Assembly (NCBI RefSeq): GCF_042657165.1
Contig: NZ_JBHSNJ010000002.1
Coordinates: forward strand, 62,001-126,000
Reading direction: 5' to 3'
DNA length: 64,000 bases
Source: Agrilutibacter niabensis
Lineage (GTDB): Bacteria > Pseudomonadota > Gammaproteobacteria > Xanthomonadales > Xanthomonadaceae
The position numbers were made by a program, and so were the translations under genes. The notes beneath the pieces are model-generated. The model had not been told where the DNA came from and did not search any database. It worked only from the letters and a program-made list of their open reading frames with translations. Positions 1 through 8,556 of the stretch are shown in pieces (positions within the stretch are counted from its first letter, which is position 1; each line of letters starts with the position of its first letter).

Positions 1-851
1 TGCAGCAGATCGCTCCGTCCGCTGCCACGGGGTCGCCAGGCACCGCGCCGCACGGCGTAACGCCTGCGCCGGCTCCCGAAGACCAGTTGCCCGAAGAACT
101 CGCCAAGCCCGTCAGCGAGGAGGCCGCGGCTCCCGATCAGCGCGCCTCCGCCGCGGTCAGCGCCACACTGGATACGCCCGCTGCTCCACCCGCCCCACAG
201 GTGGAGGCCCCAAGCGCCGCGCCTCCCGCACCGAGCGCGACCGCTCCCGTGACGGCTCCGCCGGCGCCCGCGCCGCAGCCCGCGCCGACGCGCGATCGCA
301 CCCTGATCGACTGGCTCGCACCGGGCCAACTGAGCGGGCGCATGCGCCTGCAGCGCGGCGGCACCAGCGTGCTGCTCGACGTGGACCAGCACCAGTACTT
401 CGGCCCGGCGACGCTCAAGCCGCTGCAGTCGCACGTGGAATCCATACTCCAGGCCGGCGACTTCACCGCCGTCGACGCGGCCACGTGGAACAGCGAGACC
501 ACCATGCTCGGCCAAGGCCAGGCCCTGTCCCGCCTGCTCTGGTTCTGCGCGCTGCAGGCCGGCAAGGGCCAGCTGATGCCCGGCTTCGATGCGACGGCGC
601 AGTACCGCCTGCTGAAGTGGCCGCAGACCGAACGCGAGTTCCCCAAGCACTTCCGCATCGCCACCGCGATGATGAAGGGACCGGCCACGCTGGACGAACT
701 GACGGCCGCCTGCGGCGTGCCGGTCGCTGAAGTCGCCGACTTCATCAACGCCAACCTCGCCACCGGTTACGCCGAGCCTTACCGCGAGCCGGAACCCGAA
801 CCCGAGCAGCAGAAGTCCGGCGGCCTGTTCGGTCGCCTGCGCGGGCGCTGA
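1..851 (+). CDS. C-terminal part of an uncharacterised Pro/Ala-rich protein (5' end outside window)
   Basis: The reading frame is open from the first bases of the window (no stop upstream of the TTG at 87), so this is the 3' part of a longer gene. The visible protein begins with about 70 residues of low-complexity Ala/Pro/Thr linker, followed by a globular domain of roughly 170 residues starting at a 'LIDWLAPGQLSGRM' stretch, and ends in a short Glu/Pro-rich, Gly/Arg-rich tail. The second half of the globular region looks helical, resembling a winged-helix-like fold, but I cannot name a family. The linker architecture suggests a domain attached to a membrane or signalling protein encoded upstream; that is inference only. 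Confidence 0.7.
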   Translation, partial: QQIAPSAATGSPGTAPHGVTPAPAPEDQLPEELAKPVSEEAAAPDQRASAAVSATLDTPAAPPAPQVEAPSAAPPAPSATAPVTAPPAPAPQPAPTRDRTLIDWLAPGQLSGRMRLQRGGTSVLLDVDQHQYFGPATLKPLQSHVESILQAGDFTAVDAATWNSETTMLGQGQALSRLLWFCALQAGKGQLMPGFDATAQYRLLKWPQTEREFPKHFRIATAMMKGPATLDELTAACGVPVAEVADFINANLATGYAEPYREPEPEPEQQKSGGLFGRLRGR

Positions 852-856
852 GCCAA

Positions 857-906
857 GGCGGCCTTGCCGCCCTGCTTTGTCCAACCCGGGGCGGCCATGC
901 CGCCCC
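857..906 (+). terminator. Paired hairpins after the first gene
   Basis: Two GC-rich hairpins follow the stop codon: a 5-bp GGCGG/CCGCC stem near 857-871 and a stronger 8-bp stem at 888-895/899-906 with a CAT loop. The T-run after the second is poor (gcttgttg), so this is a plausible but weak intrinsic terminator separating the first gene from dxs. Confidence 0.4.
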
Positions 907-1007
907 GCTTGTTGACCCGGCGCCCAACCGGCTTTGCTTGCCCCCATACGCACCCGGCGGGACAATGGCCGACTCGCTTTGAGCCGCCGAGCCCCTGCGC
1001 CCCCCGC

Positions 1008-2927
1008 ATGATCGATCCGCAGCGCTACCCCCGCCTTTCCCGAATCCAGGTTCCCGCCGACCTGCGCCAGTTCCCTGAAGAGGAACTGCGCGACATCGCC
1101 GATGAACTGCGCGCCTACCTGATCGAACAGGTCGCGATGGTCGGCGGCCATTTCGGCGCCGGTCTGGGCGTGATCGAACTCACCGTCGCCCTGCACTACC
1201 TGTTCGACACGCCGTCCGATCGCCTGGTCTGGGACGTCGGCCACCAGTGCTATCCGCACAAGATCCTTACCGGCCGTCGCGACACCATCCACACGGTCAA
1301 GCAGAAGGACGGCGTGGCGCCGTTCCCCAAGCGCGAGGAATCCGAATACGACACCTTCGGCGTTGGCCATTCGTCCACCTCGATCTCCGCCGCGCTCGGA
1401 ATGGCGATCGCACTGCAGCGCGCCGGCGACGACCGCAAGGTCGTCGCGGTGATCGGCGACGGCGCGATGACCGCGGGCATGGCGTTCGAGGCGCTGATGC
1501 ATGCCGGCGGCATGGGCGACGCCGAGGGAAGCAGCGAGCCGAACCTGCTGGTGGTCCTCAACGATAACCAGATGTCGATTTCAGAGAACGTCGGCGGCCT
1601 CACCAAGATGCTGGGCCGACTGACCGGCAGCCGCACGCTCAACGCCATCCGCGAGGGCGGCAAGAAGCTGCTCGGCGACAAGCACGGCGCGCCTGCCCGG
1701 TTCGTGAAGCGCTGGGAAGAACACTGGAAGGGCATGTTCGTGCCGTCCACGCTGTTCGAGGAAATGGGCTTCCACTACACCGGCCCGATCGACGGCCACG
1801 ACATCCATGCACTGCTGGCGGCGATGAAGACGCTAAAGACCCTCAAGGGTCCGCAGCTGCTCCATATCATCACCACCAAGGGCAAGGGGTACGAACTCGC
1901 CGAGGGCGACCAGATCGGCTACCACGCGGTCGGCCCGTTCGATCCGAGCAAGGGCCTGGTCGCCAAGCCGGGTGCGAAGAAGCCCACCTACACCGACGTC
2001 TTCGGCGAATGGCTCTGCGACATGGCCGCCGCCGATCCGAAGCTGATGGGCATCACGCCCGCGATGCGCGAAGGCTCCGGCCTGGTGCGTTTCAGCAAGG
2101 AATTCCCCGACCGCTACTTCGACGTCGCCATCGCCGAGCAGCATGCGGTGACGCTCGCCGCCGGCATGGCCTGCGAGGGCGCGAAGCCGGTGGTCGCGAT
2201 CTATTCGACATTCCTGCAACGCGGCTACGACCAGCTGGTGCACGACGTCGCGATCCAGAACCTCGACGTGCTGTTCGCGATCGATCGCGGCGGCGTCGTC
2301 GGCCCCGATGGCGCCACCCATGCGGGCAACCTCGACCTCTCCTACCTGCGCTGCGTGCCGAACATGGTCGTGATGGCGCCGGCCGACGAGAACGAATGCC
2401 GGCAGATGCTGTCCACCGGGCATCGTTACGAGGGCCCGGCCGCGGTGCGCTATCCGCGCGGCACCGGCCCGGGCGCCGCGATCGATCCAAGCCTGCGCAC
2501 GCTGCCCATCGGCAAGGGCGAACTACGCCGGCGCGGTGCCCGCGTCGCCCTGCTCGCATTCGGCGCGATCGTGCCGGCAGCCGAACGAGTGGGTGAGGAC
2601 CTCGCCCTCACCGTCGCCAACATGCGCTTCGTGAAGCCCCTGGACCGAGAGATGGTGCTGGAACTGGCGAAGACGCATGAGGGGTTCGTGACGCTCGAGG
2701 ACAACGTGGTCGCGGGCGGCGCGGGATCGGCGGTCGCCGAACTGCTCGCAGCGGAAGGGATTTCGATGCCGGTGCTGCATCTCGGGCTGCCGGATGAGTT
2801 CCAGCACCACGCCAGCCGCGAGCAGCTCCTGGCCGAAGCAGGCCTGGATGCGGATGGCATCCGGGCGTCGGTGCTGCAGCGCTGGCCGCACCTGGCAACC
2901 CCGCCCGCGCGCAGCGCAGCGATCTAG
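1008..2927 (+). CDS. dxs: 1-deoxy-D-xylulose-5-phosphate synthase
   Basis: Condenses pyruvate and glyceraldehyde-3-phosphate to DXP, the entry step of the MEP isoprenoid pathway (also supplies thiamine and pyridoxal precursors). 639 residues, the usual size for the family. The thiamine-diphosphate motif starts GDGAMT at residues 150-155 and continues to an NDN about 30 residues later; the catalytic Glu of the pyrimidine domain is E377 in AEQHAV; the DRGGVVGPDG block is intact. I chose the ATG at 1008 (MIDPQRYPRL) over an upstream in-frame start at 864 because the upstream extension is low-complexity and overlaps the hairpins behind the previous gene. Appears monocistronic; a hairpin follows the stop. 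Confidence 0.97.
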   Translation: MIDPQRYPRLSRIQVPADLRQFPEEELRDIADELRAYLIEQVAMVGGHFGAGLGVIELTVALHYLFDTPSDRLVWDVGHQCYPHKILTGRRDTIHTVKQKDGVAPFPKREESEYDTFGVGHSSTSISAALGMAIALQRAGDDRKVVAVIGDGAMTAGMAFEALMHAGGMGDAEGSSEPNLLVVLNDNQMSISENVGGLTKMLGRLTGSRTLNAIREGGKKLLGDKHGAPARFVKRWEEHWKGMFVPSTLFEEMGFHYTGPIDGHDIHALLAAMKTLKTLKGPQLLHIITTKGKGYELAEGDQIGYHAVGPFDPSKGLVAKPGAKKPTYTDVFGEWLCDMAAADPKLMGITPAMREGSGLVRFSKEFPDRYFDVAIAEQHAVTLAAGMACEGAKPVVAIYSTFLQRGYDQLVHDVAIQNLDVLFAIDRGGVVGPDGATHAGNLDLSYLRCVPNMVVMAPADENECRQMLSTGHRYEGPAAVRYPRGTGPGAAIDPSLRTLPIGKGELRRRGARVALLAFGAIVPAAERVGEDLALTVANMRFVKPLDREMVLELAKTHEGFVTLEDNVVAGGAGSAVAELLAAEGISMPVLHLGLPDEFQHHASREQLLAEAGLDADGIRASVLQRWPHLATPPARSAAI

Positions 2928-2939
2928 TCATTGCGCTCG

Positions 2940-2963
2940 GCCATTCCCGGTTGCGGGAATGGC
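2940..2963 (+). terminator. Hairpin downstream of dxs
   Basis: Perfect 9-bp stem GCCATTCCC/GGGAATGGC (2940-2948 and 2955-2963) with a 6-nt loop, 12 nt after the dxs stop. There is no T-tract, so it is either a Rho-assisted 3' end or an mRNA-stabilising structure. Confidence 0.4.
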
Positions 2964-3038
2964 ACGCGACAGCGCCCGGCGTTGCCGTAACGCCGCAGTC
3001 ATCTGCCGGCAACAGCCGGGACACGCCGCACGACCAGA

Positions 3039-3056
3039 CTCCCCAAAACCGGGGAG
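3039..3056 (+). promoter_or_regulatory. Hairpin that sequesters the ribosome binding site of the glycosyltransferase gene
   Basis: CTCCCC (3039-3044) pairs with GGGGAG (3051-3056) across a 6-nt loop (AAAACC). The 3' arm is the Shine-Dalgarno sequence of the gene starting at 3063 (spacing 6 nt), so the ribosome site is buried in a 6-bp GC stem. Confidence 0.45.
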
Positions 3057-3062
3057 CTGCGC

Positions 3063-4253
3063 ATGCGCTACGCAATCGTCACCGAGACCTACCCGCCGGA
3101 AGTCAATGGCGTGGCCCTTACCGTGCAGGGCCTGGAGCAGGGCTTGCGGTCGCGTGGGCACGAGGTCTCGCTGGTGCGCCCGCGCCAGGCCAACGAAGGC
3201 GCCACCGCTTCCCCGCACGAATTCCTCGTCCGCGGCGCACCGCTTCCACGCTATCCCGGCCTGCGCCTTGGGTTGCCGGCCGCCCGCAAGCTAGTCGCGC
3301 ACTGGCAGGAGAAACGGCCGGACGCCATCTACGTGGCCACGGAAGGCCCGCTGGGCTGGTCGGCGCTGCGCGCGGCGCGCAGGCTCGGCATCCCGACTTC
3401 CACCGGCTTCCACACCCGCTTCGACGAGTACATGCGCGACTACGGTGCGGCGTTCCTGGCCCAGACGGCGCTGCGCTGGATGCGCCGCTTCCACAATGGC
3501 GCCGACGCGACGCTGGTACCGACGCGCGAACTACAGCAGTTCCTGCAGGAGAACGGTTTCAATGACGTGGTCCTGCTGCCGCGTGCGGTGGACACCCGGC
3601 TGTTCGATCCCGCACGCCGCGACCCTGCCCTGCGTGCGCAATGGGGCGTCGACGACGGCGGGATCGCCGCGATCTACGTCGGCCGCATCGCGCCGGAGAA
3701 GAACCTCGATCTCGCCGTCCGCGCCTTCCGGGAATTGCAGAAGTCGCGTCCCGATGCGCGCTTCGTCTGGGTGGGCGATGGCCCCGCCCGTGCACGACTG
3801 CAGCAGGACAATCCCGATTTCATCTTCTGCGGCATCCAGCGCGACGAGACGCTGGCGCGGTACTTCGCCAGCGGCGACCTGTTCGTGTTCCCCAGCCACA
3901 GCGAAACCTTCGGCAACGTCACCCTCGAGGCGATGGCCAGCGGCGTGCCGACGATCGCCTTCGACTACGGCGCAGCGCGCGAGCACCTGCGCGACGGCGT
4001 GCACGGCGCGGCGATCGCCGACGGCGATGACGCGGGCTTCGTCCGCGCCGTGGTGCGGATCGGCAACGACCTGGCGCTGCGCGCCGCGATGAGCGATGCG
4101 GGTCGCGCGGCCATCGCCGACCTGCGCCCGGAGCAGGTGGCCGCCGACTTCGACGAGTTGCTGCAACACCTCGCGAACAGGTGTCCGCAGCCTGTTTCAC
4201 CTCCGGCCGGCACCAAGGGAAGCGGCCCGCAGCCCAACCGGGAGGTCGCGTGA
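3063..4253 (+). CDS. Glycosyltransferase family 4 (MgtA/PimB-like)
   Basis: Retaining GT-B glycosyltransferase, 396 residues. The N-terminal half starts with the typical 'ETYPPEVNGV' segment of NDP-mannose/glucose-utilising GT4 enzymes and the C-terminal half carries the E-x7-E donor-binding motif (E281 and E289 in SETFGNVTLE). No signal peptide or membrane segment, so it probably acts at the cytoplasmic face of the membrane on a lipid or glycan acceptor. Its stop overlaps the start of the PAP2 phosphatase (GTGA), implying one transcript and perhaps a joint lipid-linked sugar pathway. The acceptor and sugar cannot be read from sequence. Confidence 0.88.
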   Translation: MRYAIVTETYPPEVNGVALTVQGLEQGLRSRGHEVSLVRPRQANEGATASPHEFLVRGAPLPRYPGLRLGLPAARKLVAHWQEKRPDAIYVATEGPLGWSALRAARRLGIPTSTGFHTRFDEYMRDYGAAFLAQTALRWMRRFHNGADATLVPTRELQQFLQENGFNDVVLLPRAVDTRLFDPARRDPALRAQWGVDDGGIAAIYVGRIAPEKNLDLAVRAFRELQKSRPDARFVWVGDGPARARLQQDNPDFIFCGIQRDETLARYFASGDLFVFPSHSETFGNVTLEAMASGVPTIAFDYGAAREHLRDGVHGAAIADGDDAGFVRAVVRIGNDLALRAAMSDAGRAAIADLRPEQVAADFDELLQHLANRCPQPVSPPAGTKGSGPQPNREVA

Positions 4254-4798
4254 AAACGACATTGCCCAGGCGTTTCCTCGCCAACGAGTCGGGCTGGTGC
4301 CTGCGCGCCAACCGGCTGGGTGAAGCAGGCGGCTCGCGGATGTACTTCGCCGCGATCAGCCGCCTGGGCGACGGCGTGTCCTGGTACGTGCTGATGGCGG
4401 CGTTGATCGTGGCCGACGGCATGGCGGGCCTGTTCGCCTCCGCGCACCTGGCCGCGACCGGACTGATCGCGCTGACGCTGTACAGACTGCTCAAGCGCTG
4501 GACACGGCGCCCGCGCCCGTTTGCCAGCGATGCACGCATCCGCGCATGGGTGGCGCCGTTGGATGAATTTTCCTTTCCATCGGGCCACACGCTGCACGCG
4601 GTCGCCTTCAGCGTGGTCGCCCTCGCCCACTACCCGGCGCTCGCCTGGCTGCTGATTCCCTTCAGCGCAAGCGTGGCGGTGTCGCGCGTCGTGCTGGGCC
4701 TGCACTATCCGAGCGACGTGCTCGCCGCGACCGGCATCGGCGTCGCATTGGCGAGCCTGTCGCTGTGGCTCGTGCCGGGCGTGTCGCTGTTCGGCTGA
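4250..4798 (+). CDS. PAP2-family membrane phosphatase
   Basis: 182-residue integral membrane phosphatase. All three PAP2 signatures are present: K-x6-RP (KRWTRRPRP), PSGH, and SR-x5-H-x3-D (SRVVLGLHYPSD). Family members dephosphorylate undecaprenyl pyrophosphate, phosphatidate or related lipid phosphates on the periplasmic side. The start is the GTG at 4250, preceded by a clean GGAGGT site and overlapping the glycosyltransferase stop by 4 nt. The coupling suggests it recycles or trims the lipid phosphate produced by the GT; inference from context. Confidence 0.88.
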   Translation: MKTTLPRRFLANESGWCLRANRLGEAGGSRMYFAAISRLGDGVSWYVLMAALIVADGMAGLFASAHLAATGLIALTLYRLLKRWTRRPRPFASDARIRAWVAPLDEFSFPSGHTLHAVAFSVVALAHYPALAWLLIPFSASVAVSRVVLGLHYPSDVLAATGIGVALASLSLWLVPGVSLFG

Positions 4799-4809
4799 AG
4801 CAGGTCAAA

Positions 4810-4833
4810 GGGCGCGGCGTTTCCGCCGCGCCC
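4810..4833. terminator. Shared hairpin between convergent PAP2 gene and creD
   Basis: Perfect 10-bp GC stem (4810-4819/4824-4833) with a TTTC loop, located between the stops of two convergent genes. It lacks a long T-run on either strand, so termination strength is uncertain. Confidence 0.5.
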
Positions 4834-4858
4834 ACCGTCCTCAAACCGTCCGTGGCTG

Positions 4859-6250
4859 TCAGGCCGCAGCCGCCAGCGGCCGGCCGCTTCCCAACTGGTA
4901 CCAGTCCACCTTGCGCGTGATGACCATGATCGCGGCGAGGATGACGAACAGCAGGCCCGAACCCAGCACCAGCGCGTTGTCTTCCGACACCAGCAATCCA
5001 TACAGCGCGGCGTAGAGCGTCGCCAGCATCACCGCGAAGCCCAGGCCACGCCCGACGCTGCGCAGCACCGCGCTCAGATAGAACCCGAGCAGGCCGATGC
5101 ACGCGACGCTCGCGACCAGGTAGGCCCAGTGGAATGCGATGTGCTCGCTCAGACTCACCAGCAGCAGGAAGAAGATCGCCAGCGACAGCCCCACCAACCC
5201 GTACTGCACCGGGTGGATCGGCAGCTGCTTGATCAGCTCGAACATGAAGAACCCGACGAAGGTCAGCACCACGAACAGCAATCCGTACTTGCTCGCGCGG
5301 TCGGCCTGCGAATAGACGTTGACCGGATCGACCAGGGCGACCCCTACCGCATCGATGCCGCTGGTGTCGAATGCGGCGTTGCTGTCGCCATCGCCGCGTC
5401 CGCGCTGGGCCGCATCCATGGCCGGCAGCGTGCGACCGGCGAGGAACTGCGCCTGCGCGTTCGATGCCAGCGACGACACTTCCCACTGTGCCTGGAAGCC
5501 CTTGCTGCTCACTTGCGGCTGGCGCGGCAGGAAATCCCCGCCGAAACGCGGATGCGGCCAGGCGGAGTCGAGCTTGAACACGTTGCTGCGCGCCAGCGGC
5601 ACCAGCGCCAGCGATTCGGTGCCGGCGAGCTTGATGTCCAGGCGCGTGCCGAGCTTCAACTGGGTGCCCGCGGCAGGGGCCGGCAGGCGCACGTGCACGC
5701 CGCCGCCTTCGCGGCTGCCGAATCCCTCCACCAGCGCGGCGTCCCGGCCATCCACGCGCAGCTGCGGCGTGCCCGCGATGCCGCGCACGTCGGCGACACC
5801 GTAGCTCAGCCAGGGCCGGCCGATCTTGCGCGGAAGCTCCGGATTCTCGTCCGCGGGAATGCGTGCATCGAAGCCGGCCTGGGCCATCGCCTGCAGTTCG
5901 TACACGCGCACTTCGTGCAGGCCCAGCCGGCGCGTGTTCGGCGCCAGCTTGCCCTGCACGTCGAGGCGCTCGGGGAAGAACGTCCATCGTCCCGCTTCGC
6001 CATCGCGCTTCACCTTGCGCACGACCTCGCCCTTGTCGTTCTTTTCCTCGACCTCGATGGTTTCGATGTAGGGCACGATCAGCACCGGCCCCGAGAACGC
6101 CTGCGCGCCCGCCGAACTGCGCGCGATGTTGTCGATGGCCTGCGAGCGGTAGTACTGCCGCTCGCTGATGGTGCCGCGGATGAGCATCAGCGGAATCATG
6201 ATCACGATGGTCATGACGAATACGAACAACAGCTTGGATATCAGTCGCAT
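4859..6250 (-). CDS. creD: Cell envelope integrity protein CreD
   Basis: Inner-membrane protein of the CreBC regulon, 463 residues, the normal CreD size. It has an N-terminal membrane anchor (about residues 6-24), a long periplasmic domain (about 25-290) and a cluster of hydrophobic helices in the last 160 residues. In Escherichia coli, Aeromonas and Stenotrophomonas creD is the most strongly CreB-induced gene and affects envelope integrity and beta-lactam or colicin response; the biochemical role is unknown. The gene has a strong AGGAGG site before its ATG and a CreB tag about 65 bp upstream, so it can be induced separately from creBC although it is co-directional with them. Confidence 0.93.
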   Translation of the reverse strand: MRLISKLLFVFVMTIVIMIPLMLIRGTISERQYYRSQAIDNIARSSAGAQAFSGPVLIVPYIETIEVEEKNDKGEVVRKVKRDGEAGRWTFFPERLDVQGKLAPNTRRLGLHEVRVYELQAMAQAGFDARIPADENPELPRKIGRPWLSYGVADVRGIAGTPQLRVDGRDAALVEGFGSREGGGVHVRLPAPAAGTQLKLGTRLDIKLAGTESLALVPLARSNVFKLDSAWPHPRFGGDFLPRQPQVSSKGFQAQWEVSSLASNAQAQFLAGRTLPAMDAAQRGRGDGDSNAAFDTSGIDAVGVALVDPVNVYSQADRASKYGLLFVVLTFVGFFMFELIKQLPIHPVQYGLVGLSLAIFFLLLVSLSEHIAFHWAYLVASVACIGLLGFYLSAVLRSVGRGLGFAVMLATLYAALYGLLVSEDNALVLGSGLLFVILAAIMVITRKVDWYQLGSGRPLAAAA

Positions 6251-6315
6251 GGCTCCCTCCTGCCGGGTGATGGCGGCAGGATCAGGGGCGCCGGTGCGCG
6301 GACGATGGCGGAACG

Positions 6316-6331
6316 GTGAAGCGGGAGTGAA
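6316..6331 (-). promoter_or_regulatory. CreB binding site (cre tag) upstream of creD
   Basis: On the minus strand this reads TTCAC-N6-TTCAC (plus strand GTGAA-GCGGGA-GTGAA), an exact match to the published CreB/BlrA recognition tag of Escherichia coli and Aeromonas. It lies between the creC stop (6347) and the creD start (6250), in the orientation seen at known creD promoters. Confidence 0.85.
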
Positions 6332-6346
6332 GTGGGCGGTTCGCCG

Positions 6347-7786
6347 CTACAGCGGGATCGTCAGACTGGCTTCGGCGCCGTGCGATTCGCGGTTGGCGAG
6401 CGCGGCCTGCCCGCCGTGCAGCGCGGCGACTTCCGCGACGAAGCACAAACCCAACCCGCTGCTGCGGCTGCCGCCCTGCGGTCGCGGCAGCGAGTAGAAC
6501 CGCTCGAACACGCGCGGCAGCGCGTAGTCCGGCACACCCGGCCCCTCATCGACGACGGCGAAGCGGATGCCGGCCGCTTCCGCGCCCACGCGCACCTCGA
6601 TCCGGGCGCCGTCGGGCGAGAAGTCGGCGGCGTTCTCGATCAGGTTGACCAGGGCCTGCCGCAGCAGGAACGCGTCGCCGTGCACCTGCGGCAGCGCGTC
6701 GGCGATGTCCTTCTGCAGGTGCAATCCGCTTCGCGCCAGCCGTGGCCCACACTGCTCGCCGGCCGACTCGACGAGTTCGCCCACGTCTATCGCCTCCCGG
6801 TTCTCGAGCCGCTGCCGGTGTTCGACGCCCGCGAGCGCGAGCAACTTGTCGATCATCTGCGCCAGGCGATCGCTCTGCAGCCGGATGCTGGTGGCGAAGC
6901 GGGCGCGATCGGCTTCCGCCATCGCCTGCCCGCCGGCCTCCTCCAGCAGCTCGGCGCTGCCGCGGATCGCCGCGAGCGGGCTCTTCATCTCGTGCGTCAG
7001 GGTATGCACGTAGTGCTCGACGTACTGCTTGCCTTCCAGGCGATTGCGCATGGTCTCGAGCGCGCGTCCGAGCTCGTCGAACTCGCCCGCTGCCCTGGGC
7101 GGGACCGCGCGCTCGCCCGCGGTCACCGCATGCGCATAGCGCCGCAAGCCGCCGAGCTGCCGCGACAGCCACCAGGCCGCGACCAGGCCAATCAGCAGCG
7201 CAACGCCCAGCAGCGCCACGCCCCAGCGCATCACCACCGCCTGGCTGCGCGCGATCACCGGCGCGATCGCGCGGTTGGGCTTGCCCACGGTCAGCACGCC
7301 GACGATGCGGCCGCTGGCGTCATGCAGCGGTGCGGCCACGTACATCACCGAGGAGGTTTCGTCCTTGGGATCACTGGGTGTGGAACGCGCGCCATACCGG
7401 CCGCGCAGGGTCAGGTACACGTCGTTCCAGCGCGAATAGTCCTTGCCGACGGCGAGGCCTTCACTGTCGAACACGACGATGCCGCGCGCATCGGTCACGT
7501 AGACGCGATAACTGGTGCCATGCTTGCGCAGGCCCCAGATCTCCGCGTCGACCGTGCGACCGCGCAGTGCGCGCACGCGTCGCGCGAACTCGCCATCGTT
7601 GATGCGTCCGCCCTGGAAATCGGCCGTGGCCAGTTCCGCCAGCACGTTGGCCGTGTCGACCAGCGTGTCCTCCATCGCCTGGCGCACGCCGGGCTTCACT
7701 TCCGCCACGAACACGCGCATCAGCAGGAACGCCGCCAACGCGACGATGAGGAAGTAGCCGAGGAAGATGCGCAGGCCGATCTTCAT
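6347..7786 (-). CDS. creC: Sensor histidine kinase CreC
   Basis: 479-residue membrane histidine kinase, partner of CreB. Layout: TM1 about 7-29, periplasmic sensor about 30-182, TM2 about 186-206, HAMP, then the dimerisation/phosphoacceptor helix with H265 (HTLTHEMKSP), the N box around N381 (NLIENAADF) and the G1 box DEGPGVPD from 413, then the GLGL G2 box. The ATG at 7786 (MKIGLRI) is chosen over an in-frame start 66 bp further upstream, which would overlap creB. In enterobacteria CreC responds to growth conditions and, elsewhere, to beta-lactam wall damage. The gene starts 10 nt after the creB stop. Confidence 0.92.
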   Translation of the reverse strand: MKIGLRIFLGYFLIVALAAFLLMRVFVAEVKPGVRQAMEDTLVDTANVLAELATADFQGGRINDGEFARRVRALRGRTVDAEIWGLRKHGTSYRVYVTDARGIVVFDSEGLAVGKDYSRWNDVYLTLRGRYGARSTPSDPKDETSSVMYVAAPLHDASGRIVGVLTVGKPNRAIAPVIARSQAVVMRWGVALLGVALLIGLVAAWWLSRQLGGLRRYAHAVTAGERAVPPRAAGEFDELGRALETMRNRLEGKQYVEHYVHTLTHEMKSPLAAIRGSAELLEEAGGQAMAEADRARFATSIRLQSDRLAQMIDKLLALAGVEHRQRLENREAIDVGELVESAGEQCGPRLARSGLHLQKDIADALPQVHGDAFLLRQALVNLIENAADFSPDGARIEVRVGAEAAGIRFAVVDEGPGVPDYALPRVFERFYSLPRPQGGSRSSGLGLCFVAEVAALHGGQAALANRESHGAEASLTIPL

Positions 7787-7796
7787 GGGCAGCGAC

Positions 7797-8486
7797 TCAT
7801 ACCGGTTCCAGCGAATAACCCATCCCGCGATGGGTGTGGATCGGATCGGCATCCGGCGCCACCGAGCGCAGCTTCGCGCGCAGCGTCTTGATGTGCGTGT
7901 CGATCGTGCGATCGCCGCTTTCCAGTGCGTCTCCCCACACCCGGTCCATCAGCTGCGAGCGCGACAGCACGGCGCCCGGGCGCTGCAGCAACGCCGCCAG
8001 CAAGCCGTATTCGTAACGGGTGAGGTCGAGCAGGTGGCCGCGATAGCGGATGCGATGCCCGTCGGCGTCGTGCTCGAAGCCGCGGGCGGCGGCCGGCACG
8101 GCGCCGCTTCCCTGCCCGCGGCGCAGCACCACGCGCACGCGCGCCACCAGCTCGCGGGGCGAGAACGGCTTGGTCACGTAGTCGTCGGCGCCGATTTCCA
8201 GGCCGAGGATGCGTTCGGCTTCGGCATCGTGTGCGGTCAGGAAGATCACCGGCAGGTCCTGGCCGCGGGCCGACCCGATGCGCCGCAGCTCGCGGCACAG
8301 CGCGAAGCCGCCGATGTCGGGCAGGCCAACGTCCAGCACGGCCAGATCGAAGGCGTCCTCGCGAACCGCGCGCAGCGCCTCGCCTCCGGTCAGGCAATGC
8401 CGCGCCTCGAAGCCTTCGGTGCGCAGCGCGTAGAGCACCGTTTCGGCGATGGCGGGTTCGTCTTCGACGAGCAGGATGCGCGACAT
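7797..8486 (-). CDS. creB: Response regulator CreB (OmpR family)
   Basis: 229-residue OmpR/PhoB-type regulator: receiver domain with acidic pocket E8-D9, phosphoacceptor D52 and the conserved TKPFSPRE lysine region near residue 100, followed by a winged-helix DNA-binding domain. The ATG at 8486 (MSRILLVEDE) is used; a longer in-frame start adds residues unlike a receiver. It is the first gene of creBC, divergent from rlmJ across a 70-bp gap. Phosphorylated CreB should bind the TTCAC-N6-TTCAC tag at 6316-6331 and activate creD. Confidence 0.92.
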   Translation of the reverse strand: MSRILLVEDEPAIAETVLYALRTEGFEARHCLTGGEALRAVREDAFDLAVLDVGLPDIGGFALCRELRRIGSARGQDLPVIFLTAHDAEAERILGLEIGADDYVTKPFSPRELVARVRVVLRRGQGSGAVPAAARGFEHDADGHRIRYRGHLLDLTRYEYGLLAALLQRPGAVLSRSQLMDRVWGDALESGDRTIDTHIKTLRAKLRSVAPDADPIHTHRGMGYSLEPV

Positions 8487-8556
8487 GAGGCGGGCGAAAG
8501 CGGCGGTGCGGCAAGAATAGAGCACGCCGCGGCGGCCATCGCGCTAACCTAGCGGA

